Below, in pieces: positions 31,105 to 37,266 of a stretch of DNA of 37,266 nt. Every line of letters starts with the position of its first letter. Position 1 is the first letter of the stretch. Below the pieces are notes generated by a model. The model did no database searches. It worked only from the letters and a program-made list of their open reading frames with translations, and had not been told where the DNA came from. The DNA is from Flavobacteriales bacterium (lineage in GTDB: Bacteria > Bacteroidota > Bacteroidia > Flavobacteriales_D > JAHECK01). Location: contig JAUVAY010000008.1 of the NCBI GenBank assembly GCA_030591505.1, positions 1-37,266 of the forward strand. The letters are read 5' to 3'. The position numbers and the translations under genes are program-made.

Positions 31105-34100
31105 TTATCTGCTTTGAATCATATGTGAGAGTCCCGGTCTGACCTGGTCCATGCTCATTTTTTTTCGCTCACAAAGGTCGCCCAATTGGTCTTCTCCGAT
31201 CTTACTTATTCCGAAATACTTCGCTTCGGAATTCGCAAAATACCATCCGCTTACACTCGCTGCAGGATACATTGAAAGCGTTTCTGTCAACGACACATCA
31301 ATGGCCTTTTCAGCATCAAGCAATTTAAACAATGTGAGTTTTTCGGTATGATCAGGACAGGCCGGATAACCGGGTGCCGGTCTGATTCCCAGATAAGATT
31401 CAGAAATCAGATCTAGATTGTTGAGTTTTTCTTCATTGGCATAAGCCCAGGTCTCTGTTCTAACCTTTTGATGCATATATTCTGCCAAGGCTTCTACCAA
31501 ACGATCAGCGATCGCCTTAAGCATAATGATCTTATAGTCGTCGTGGTCTTTTTCATAGCCCTCGAGTAAATTATCCATGTCGCCTTGTATACTCACCACA
31601 AAACCGCCAATATGATCATTCAACCCTGTTTCAAGTGGAGCGATAAAATCGGCCAGACTATAATAAGGCTGATCATCTTTCCTTTTTACTTGCTGTCTCA
31701 TCATTGAAAATGAAGCGTACTTATCTCGATTGTCATCAAGCAGTACTATATCATCTCCAACACTTGCAGCTTCCCATATTCCAATTACACTTCTTCCAAA
31801 CAACGCCTTCTTCTTTTTGACCATCTCTAGCATCTCTAAGGCATCAGCATACAATAGTTTTGCCTGCTCTCCATTTTTCGGATTATCCAGCACTTTTGGG
31901 TACTGACCTTTAATTTCCCATGTATAGAAAAAGGGTGTCCAGTCAATATAGGGGATGAGTAGTTCAATAGAAATATTATCCTCTTTTTTAACTCCTTTAA
32001 AAATCGGTTGAGAAATGATAGCCTTATCCCAATCAATTTTGAAAGCGCGTTTTTTTGCTTCGATCAAAGGAATTAATTGCTTCTCTGATTTTTTCTTTTG
32101 GTAGCTCTTTCTTACTTTTTCGTATTCCTTCTTCTTATCATCAATAAAGCCTATGCGATGCTTACCTAGTAGCTGACCAACCACAGGAACTGATAAACTA
32201 GCATCATTAACATGAATGGAGCTTCCTCCCGGGTAATTTTCTTCTATCTTAACAGCAGTATGAACACGTGAGGTGGTGGCGCCTCCAATAAGTAAAGGAA
32301 CATCAAGTTCGTGCCTTTCCAGTTCGCTCGCAACATGGATCATCTCTTCAAGCGAAGGGGTGATCAATCCACTTAAACCAATGATATCAACCTTTTTCTC
32401 CTTTGCAATTTCAATGATCTTTTCTGCAGGAACCATAACCCCTAGATCAATGATCTCGTAATTATTACAACCTAATACTACACTCACAATATTCTTTCCT
32501 ATATCATGCACATCCCCTTTCACAGTTGCTAACAATATCTTACCTGCAAAACTTGCCTTTCCGCTTTTTGTAGCTTCAATATAGGGTTGCAACCAAGCCA
32601 CGGCTTTTTTCATTACTCGGGCGCTTTTAACAACTTGGGGAAGAAACATTTTACCAGAACCGAATAGTTCACCTACTTTATTCATCCCATCCATCAAGGG
32701 CCCTTCAATTACCAATAATGGATCATTAATTTTATTAAAAGTCTCCGCGGTATCTTCTTCAATATATTTTACAATTCCGTTGACTAAAGCATAAGAAAGT
32801 CTTTTCTCCGGAGATTCATCTCTCCATTTCTCATTGTTGTCTTTTCGTTTACCTTCACCAGAGTTTTCGGCTGCCCAATCTATTAAACGTTCCGTTGCAT
32901 CATCTCTTCTATTAAGCAGTACATCTTCAACGTGGTCTTTAAGAATCGGATCAATTGCATCATATACTTCTATCATCCCTGCATTAACAATTCCCATATC
33001 CATCCCCGCTTGAATGCTATGATATAGAAAAGCGGAATGCATTGCTTCTCGTACTTTATTATTGCCCCTAAACGCAAAAGAAACATTACTAACTCCACCA
33101 GATACCAATGCTCCGGGTAAGTTTGCCTTTATCCAGCGCGTTGCATTAATAAAATCCAATGCATAATTACGATGCTCTTCAATTCCCGTTCCTACAGTAA
33201 GAATGTTTGGGTCGAAAATAATATCCAAAGGATGAAAATTAACCTTATCGACTAGAATTCGATAGGCCCTTTCACAGATCTGTATTCGCCTTTCATAGGA
33301 ATCTGCTTGTCCTTTTTCATCAAAGGCCATAACAATAACAGCAGCTCCTAAAAGCTTTATTTCACTCGCTTGTTGAATAAAGACTTCCTCCCCTTCTTTT
33401 AAGGAAATAGAATTGACGATCGCTTTTCCCTGTACCCTTTTTAAGCCTTCATAAATAACTTCCCATTTGGAAGAATCTATCATAACCGGGATCTTAGAAA
33501 TATCCGGCTCAGATCCTATCAAATTTAAAAAATGGATCATCACTTCCTTCGAGTCGAGCATCCCATCATCCATATTAACATCAATGATCTGGGCGCCATT
33601 CTCCACTTGCTGACGAGCTACTTCTAGTGCTTCTTCATAATTCTCTTCTTTAATAAGTTTTCGAAAGCGAATAGACCCTGTTACATTGGTCCGTTCACCA
33701 ATATTTACAAAATTACTTTTAGGATAAATATTCAGTGCTTCCAATCCGCTCAATTGCGTTATCGCTCTTGCTTCGGGTAGTGTTCGTGGGGAATATTGCG
33801 CTGCTTTTTCAGCTAAAAGACGAATATGGTCAGGAGTAGTCCCACAACAGCCTCCTACAATATTAACCCAAGAATTACTTAGCCAAATATCAATTTCTGA
33901 AGCAGTATCTTCCGGCCTCTCATCGTAGTTACCAAACTCATTGGGTAGGCCGGCATTGGGGTGAGCTGAAACATAAAAAGGAGCATGTTCACCCATCCAT
34001 TGTACATGTTGCTCCATTTCTTTAGCACCCAAGGCGCAATTAAAACCAATACTAAATATGTCAAAATGCGATAAAGAGATTAAAAATGCTTCAACTGTTT

Positions 34101-34767
34101 GTCCGGAAAGTGTTCTTCCACTTGCATCTGTTATGGTTCCTGAAACCATTATGGGTAGCTTAATCCCTTTTTCTTTTAAATAAGTAGAGATCGCATAGAT
34201 AGCAGCTTTTGCATTAAGAGTATCGAATATTGTTTCCACTAACAAAAGATCTACCCCGCCTTCTACTAAACCATGAACTTGTTCCGTATACGAGAGAACC
34301 AACTGATCGAAAGTTATCGCTCTAAAAGCAGGATTGTTGATCTTTGGAGAAATACTCGCTGTTTGATTCGTTGGACCCATGGAACCCGCAACATATCGAG
34401 GATGCTCCGGATCATTATTATTAAACTCATCAACTACTTTTCGGGCAATGCGAGCAGATTCAAAATTTAGTGTATAAACCTCATCTTCTAATCCATAATC
34501 AGCTTGAGCGATCGATGTAGAGCTAAATGTATTAGTCTCGATTATATCAGCACCGGCTTCAAGATATTCTCTATGGATTTTTTCAATAACATCTGGCCGG
34601 GTAAGCGAAAGAACATCAAGGTTTCCCTGAAGTTTTTTAGTGTGGTCTTTGAACAGACCTCCTCTATAATCCTCCTCCTTAAACTTGTACTGTTGGATCA
34701 TGGTGCCCATTGCACCATCCAGCACCAGAATCTTCTGTTTTATTTGCTCTTTTATACTCTTTACCAT
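31105..34767 (-). CDS. metH: Cobalamin-dependent methionine synthase
   Basis: The 1220-residue cytoplasmic enzyme transfers a methyl group from methyltetrahydrofolate via cobalamin to homocysteine. Domains run in order: homocysteine-binding (about 1-325, zinc ligands in GFNCALGA and VGGCCGTT), folate-binding (about 350-610, [19 protein letters not shown]-like region), B12-binding cap and Rossmann domain (about 655-890, DVHDIGKN with lower-ligand His near 753, GLSGLITPS), and AdoMet activation domain (about 925-1220, [15 protein letters not shown]). All four domains are in one chain. Expression is controlled by the SAM-I riboswitch immediately upstream. B12 dependence means the cell must obtain or make cobalamin. 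Confidence 0.98.
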   Translation of the reverse strand: MVKSIKEQIKQKILVLDGAMGTMIQQYKFKEEDYRGGLFKDHTKKLQGNLDVLSLTRPDVIEKIHREYLEAGADIIETNTFSSTSIAQADYGLEDEVYTLNFESARIARKVVDEFNNNDPEHPRYVAGSMGPTNQTASISPKINNPAFRAITFDQLVLSYTEQVHGLVEGGVDLLLVETIFDTLNAKAAIYAISTYLKEKGIKLPIMVSGTITDASGRTLSGQTVEAFLISLSHFDIFSIGFNCALGAKEMEQHVQWMGEHAPFYVSAHPNAGLPNEFGNYDERPEDTASEIDIWLSNSWVNIVGGCCGTTPDHIRLLAEKAAQYSPRTLPEARAITQLSGLEALNIYPKSNFVNIGERTNVTGSIRFRKLIKEENYEEALEVARQQVENGAQIIDVNMDDGMLDSKEVMIHFLNLIGSEPDISKIPVMIDSSKWEVIYEGLKRVQGKAIVNSISLKEGEEVFIQQASEIKLLGAAVIVMAFDEKGQADSYERRIQICERAYRILVDKVNFHPLDIIFDPNILTVGTGIEEHRNYALDFINATRWIKANLPGALVSGGVSNVSFAFRGNNKVREAMHSAFLYHSIQAGMDMGIVNAGMIEVYDAIDPILKDHVEDVLLNRRDDATERLIDWAAENSGEGKRKDNNEKWRDESPEKRLSYALVNGIVKYIEEDTAETFNKINDPLLVIEGPLMDGMNKVGELFGSGKMFLPQVVKSARVMKKAVAWLQPYIEATKSGKASFAGKILLATVKGDVHDIGKNIVSVVLGCNNYEIIDLGVMVPAEKIIEIAKEKKVDIIGLSGLITPSLEEMIHVASELERHELDVPLLIGGATTSRVHTAVKIEENYPGGSSIHVNDASLSVPVVGQLLGKHRIGFIDDKKKEYEKVRKSYQKKKSEKQLIPLIEAKKRAFKIDWDKAIISQPIFKGVKKEDNISIELLIPYIDWTPFFYTWEIKGQYPKVLDNPKNGEQAKLLYADALEMLEMVKKKKALFGRSVIGIWEAASVGDDIVLLDDNRDKYASFSMMRQQVKRKDDQPYYSLADFIAPLETGLNDHIGGFVVSIQGDMDNLLEGYEKDHDDYKIIMLKAIADRLVEALAEYMHQKVRTETWAYANEEKLNNLDLISESYLGIRPAPGYPACPDHTEKLTLFKLLDAEKAIDVSLTETLSMYPAASVSGWYFANSEAKYFGISKIGEDQLGDLCERKKMSMDQVRPGLSHMIQSR

Positions 34768-34778
34768 TTACTTTAAAT

Positions 34779-34808
34779 AAAAAAATCTCTTCTGTTGTCA
34801 GAAGAGAT
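34779..34808 (-). terminator. Riboswitch-controlled intrinsic terminator
   Basis: On the minus strand, ATCTCTTCTG, loop ACAA, then CAGAAGAGAT form a perfect 10-bp stem followed by TTTTTTT. It ends about 11 bases before the metH ATG. It is the expression platform of the SAM-I riboswitch: when SAM binds, the antiterminator cannot form and transcription stops here. Confidence 0.93.
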
Positions 34809-34826
34809 AGCTACTCAATTTACAAT

Positions 34827-34933
34827 CTGACTTATCTATATCAGCCATTGGCTGATAGGAATTAGCACCTTTTCAAATACGATAGGTTGCTAAGGTTTCA
34901 ACGGGCCTATCCCTCCACCTTTCTTAATAAGAA
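34827..34933 (-). promoter_or_regulatory. SAM-I (S-box) riboswitch aptamer
   Basis: Read on the minus strand, the conserved S-box core is present in order: CTTATTAAGAAAGGTGGAGG, then GGCCCGTTGAAACC, GCAACC, GGTGCTAATTCC, a short P4 hairpin (TATCAGCC-AATG... GGCTGATA) and closing GATAAG that pairs with the opening CTTAT as P1. The aptamer binds S-adenosylmethionine. It begins immediately after the stop codon of the small protein gene at 34934, so it may be read from an internal promoter or from the oxidase operon. Confidence 0.92.
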
Positions 34934-35206
34934 TTAATGTATAGAACGAAAATCTTGAATAAAAGACTTGATCTTATCTCTAAAAAAGACCATGGCTAAT
35001 ATTCCAAGCAATAAATAAGGAACTCCCATCATATAAACAATACCTGCATTTATTCCTCCCGAAACATGGTTACCATGTTCATCGGTTGCTGACTCAGCTA
35101 CTGCTTTACACATTGAACACTGTGCATCAGCATCCATTCCAATTATAAAAAGGAATACGATCAATAAAGAAATATGCAGAAGTCTCTTTTTCATTTGCTT
35201 TTTCAA
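34934..35206 (-). CDS. Small exported CxxC membrane protein of the oxidase cluster
   Basis: The 90-residue product has a basic start and signal-like helix (LLHISLLIVFLFIIG) followed by a mature part beginning QCSMCKAVAESATDE, with a CxxC pair, a second hydrophobic helix (IVYMMGVPYLLLGILAMVFF) and a basic end. Proteins of this type follow DUF420 genes in Bacteroidota cytochrome oxidase loci, so a role in copper delivery or oxidase assembly is plausible. The CxxC could be a metal or thiol site. Function is not established. Confidence 0.8.
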   Translation of the reverse strand: MKKQMKKRLLHISLLIVFLFIIGMDADAQCSMCKAVAESATDEHGNHVSGGINAGIVYMMGVPYLLLGILAMVFFRDKIKSFIQDFRSIH

Positions 35207-35224
35207 TAGCGCGAATATACGTAA

Positions 35225-35737
35225 TTAAGTATAATAGGGTGAGATCAGTAAATATACTACCACGCCTGTTATTGCTACATACATCCATATAGGCAATGCA
35301 ATCCTTGCGATTCTTTTATGTTGAACAAAATCCTTATCCATGGCCCATCCCAAAGAGAACAATACTAGTGGAATAACTAAAACCGATAGCATTATATGGG
35401 TGATAAGAATAAAGAAATATACATACTTTATAAAGCCTTCTCCACCAAAATGAGTTGAATCGGTGGTACTATGGTAGGTGATATAGAGAAGTAGAAATAG
35501 CGTAGTTAATCCAACGGCTATTTTTATCAAGCGTTCATGCCAGATCCGATTTCCTTTTTTAATAAGTACCAAAGCGATGATCAACAAGATAAATGTGGTG
35601 AAGTTGATCGCTGCATAAATTCTGGGTAGAAACCCAAAGTCAATCTCTGTTTCGATTCGAACACCAAATAACATAGCTACTACCAAAGGAACTAATACAG
35701 ATAAAAACAGGATCACTTTCTTACGAGAAGCATTCAT
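35225..35737 (-). CDS. DUF420 membrane protein
   Basis: The 170-residue protein has five hydrophobic helices and the DUF420 pattern: PRIYAAINFTTFILLIIALV, ERLIKIAVGLTTLFLLLYIT, YHSTTDSTHFGGEG, ILITHIMLSVLVIPLVLFSL and HKRIARIALPIWMYVAITGV. It overlaps SCO1 by 4 bp and lies 18 bp upstream of the small CxxC protein gene. In Bacteroidota and Bacillus it is linked to cytochrome oxidase and is often discussed as an oxidase assembly factor. It conserves scattered His residues but no proven activity. Confidence 0.9.
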   Translation of the reverse strand: MNASRKKVILFLSVLVPLVVAMLFGVRIETEIDFGFLPRIYAAINFTTFILLIIALVLIKKGNRIWHERLIKIAVGLTTLFLLLYITYHSTTDSTHFGGEGFIKYVYFFILITHIMLSVLVIPLVLFSLGWAMDKDFVQHKRIARIALPIWMYVAITGVVVYLLISPYYT

Positions 35738-36426
35738 TTTTTACGTTTTTGGTCTTCTTTTAATAAAATCTTAATGTCATCCGCCATTTGGTTAATGTCG
35801 TTGATATCCGTTCCATTATAAAATCCTCTGATATGATGATTCCAATCGAGGAGAATAAATTTTTCGGAATGCAAAAAACCACCCTCAGCCAATGCATCTT
35901 CACGGGTACTTACAAGATATCCTTCCACTCCCAATTCATAGATCTTCCTTTTCTCACCCGTCAAAAATGTCCAGCGACCGAAATCAGCATCATGTTCTTT
36001 TCCGTATTGTTTTAATACTTCAGGGGTGTCATTTGAAGGGTTTACTGTATAAGAAATAAATGGAATCTCTTTTAATCCAGGCTTGTCCAATTTAAATTGT
36101 AATTGCCCCATATGGGTTGTCATTACTGGGCAAATTCCAGGACAAGTTGTAAAAATAAAATCAACGATATAGATCTTATCATCATACTCTTTCTGAGAAA
36201 CCCTAACGCTATCCTGATTGATAAAGCTCCAGTAAGGAACTTGGTGATAAAGCGTATCTGCAACAGATACTCCGTCTACAGTTTTAGTTGTTGGGGTTTT
36301 AAATCCATAATATGGAAGAGTAGTAAAACTGTGTTCTCCTCTACTCAAAAGGAGTAGAATAATACCCGGAAGCAATAAGATCGCTGCTAATCCAACCCAC
36401 TTAACCGGCTTTTTCGCTGGTCTCAT
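35734..36426 (-). CDS. SCO1/SenC family copper chaperone
   Basis: The 230-residue protein has one N-terminal membrane helix (about 10-28) and a thioredoxin-like fold. Copper-binding residues are C95 and C99 in TCPGICPVM and H186 in GFLHSEKFILLDWN. SCO1 proteins deliver copper to the CuA site of cytochrome c oxidase or act as thiol reductases. The gene sits between COX4 (12 bp upstream) and DUF420 (4 bp overlap), consistent with an oxidase assembly role. Confidence 0.94.
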   Translation of the reverse strand: MRPAKKPVKWVGLAAILLLPGIILLLLSRGEHSFTTLPYYGFKTPTTKTVDGVSVADTLYHQVPYWSFINQDSVRVSQKEYDDKIYIVDFIFTTCPGICPVMTTHMGQLQFKLDKPGLKEIPFISYTVNPSNDTPEVLKQYGKEHDADFGRWTFLTGEKRKIYELGVEGYLVSTREDALAEGGFLHSEKFILLDWNHHIRGFYNGTDINDINQMADDIKILLKEDQKRKK

Positions 36427-36438
36427 ATTTACATAAAG

Positions 36439-36816
36439 TTAAGGTATAACCTGAGTAAAACCTTGCCATCCTCCTTCGATGATGGAGATTAGAATAATCA
36501 TATAAACAACAAAGAAAAGGTAAGGAATAAGAATCGTTTTTTTAATGTTGTTACGTTCCTGACCCAAGTGCATAAACTCCATTACAATGTAGCGTGCTTT
36601 AACCAATGTCATTACAATAAATCCAATAACTACAAGCGTCCAAATTAATCCTGGCTCTTTTTTTATTGTAGCTCCCAGAAATACTTCAACAATTGTAATA
36701 AGGGTTAAAATAATAGTAACCTTAACAATGTTTTTTCTGATCTTAACCCCTTCTTCTTCTGAATGGTGATTATTCAGAGCATAAGAATCGTTAACTATTA
36801 AATCGTCTCTTTCCAT
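36439..36816 (-). CDS. Cytochrome c oxidase subunit IV family protein
   Basis: The 125-residue protein has three hydrophobic helices (about 30-48, 55-72, 93-113). It carries the bacterial subunit IV/CyoD-type pattern TIVEVFLGATIKKEPGLIW, VKARYIVMEFMHLGQERNNI and FFVVYMIILISIIEGGW. It lies between subunit III and SCO1, so it is part of the oxidase operon. The acidic N-terminus (MERDDLIVNDSYALNNHHSE) faces the cytoplasm or is disordered. Confidence 0.9.
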   Translation of the reverse strand: MERDDLIVNDSYALNNHHSEEEGVKIRKNIVKVTIILTLITIVEVFLGATIKKEPGLIWTLVVIGFIVMTLVKARYIVMEFMHLGQERNNIKKTILIPYLFFVVYMIILISIIEGGWQGFTQVIP

Positions 36817-36834
36817 TTTTTGATTGATTAGGGA

Positions 36835-37266
36835 TTAAACAAGGTAAAAGAAGGTAAATACAAATACCCATACAAGGTCTACAAAGTGCCAATACAACCC
36901 GGCTTTTTCTACCATTTCGTAGTGCTTTCTTTTCTCCATCATTCCTTTACTTACCATGATTAGCACAATAAAATTTATCACCACCCCTGAGAGTACGTGA
37001 AATCCGTGAAACCCGGTAATAAAAAAGAAAAAATTGGCATAAAGTTGTGGTCCATATTCATTGACCACCATATTGGCTCCATGCACAACATACCCATTAC
37101 TTAATGTTGTTCCTTCAGCTGTTCCGTGAATAAAGTGACTCCATTCCCATGCTTGTGACAATAAGAAGAAAACACCACCAACAACTGTAAGCAATAACCA
37201 CTTGATCACTTGTTGTTTATTATTCCGATGACCCGCTTCTACTGCCATTACCATGGTAACTGAAGA
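36835..37266 (-). CDS. Cytochrome c oxidase subunit III (partial, runs off window)
   Basis: The visible 143 or so codons continue past the window end: bases 37255-37266 read S-S-V-T directly before MVMAVEAGHR, so the Met at 37254 is internal and not the true start. Subunit III hallmarks are SQAWEWSHFI, FFFITGFHGFHVLSGVVINF and EKAGLYWHFVDLVWVFVFTFFYLV. Subunit III helps stabilise the haem-copper oxidase. The upstream helices are outside the window. Confidence 0.95.
   Translation of the reverse strand, partial: SSVTMVMAVEAGHRNNKQQVIKWLLLTVVGGVFFLLSQAWEWSHFIHGTAEGTTLSNGYVVHGANMVVNEYGPQLYANFFFFITGFHGFHVLSGVVINFIVLIMVSKGMMEKRKHYEMVEKAGLYWHFVDLVWVFVFTFFYLV

Noticed and set aside
34841-34855. TCAGCC-ATT-GGCTGA hairpin considered as a copy of the 23679-23693 repeat
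   Set aside because: It is the P4 stem of the SAM-I riboswitch, and the following word differs (TAGGA, not TACGAA).

Overview
The window looks like a chromosomal segment of an AT-rich member of the Bacteroidota, probably in or near the Flavobacteriales. The evidence is the gene content (DksA-like/LspA pair, DUF1800/DUF1501 pair with a type IX secretion C-terminal domain, DUF4494, SCO1/DUF420 next to cytochrome oxidase genes), -7 promoter boxes of the Bacteroidota type TAnnTTTG, and the lack of clear Shine-Dalgarno sequences. The lineage is an inference; no 16S rRNA gene is present.

Layout: 1-790 is a parDE-type toxin-antitoxin module between copies of a CACATAAGG palindromic repeat. 811-5349 (minus) holds a regulator/membrane protein/dipeptidase operon, then an exported two-lobed aspartic protease-like protein followed 2 bp later by a secreted protein with four AMPK-type glycogen-binding repeats. 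5539-8237 (plus) holds an FKBP isomerase, an Lgt-like membrane enzyme with a non-classical signature, a DUF308 membrane protein and a small secreted beta-repeat protein. 8391-9386 (minus) is lspA with a DksA-like regulator. 9703-12332 encodes a large zinc metalloprotease and an unlisted 58-residue membrane peptide. 12543-14266 (minus) is pheS with an exported cyclophilin. 14468-16355 is an accessory islet: a lipoprotein, two ORF6N genes (one truncated), a likely third ORF6N remnant and a set of matching 27-bp palindromes. 16356-21041 holds a conserved hypothetical protein, CvpA, the DUF1800/DUF1501 pair and a TerB-like hypothetical. 21038-23581 (minus) is a fructosamine kinase/RidA/pgk operon. 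A tRNA-Ala(GGC) with a duplicated 3' end follows. 23958-30910 holds an acyltransferase, ung, a patatin-BamA type outer-membrane phospholipase, a DUF4494 protein and penicillin-binding protein 1A. 31105-34933 is metH behind a SAM-I riboswitch with its own terminator. 34934-37266 is the end of a cytochrome c oxidase operon (COX3 partial, COX4, SCO1, DUF420, small CxxC protein).

Most of the window is core metabolism and envelope biogenesis: lipoprotein processing, peptidoglycan synthesis, outer membrane, folding helpers and respiration. The stretches most worth a second look are the ORF6N islet with its repeated dyad, the secreted carbohydrate-binding/aspartic protease pair, the Lgt-like enzyme with its beta-repeat neighbour, the tRNA 3'-end duplication, and several families of palindromic intergenic repeats.
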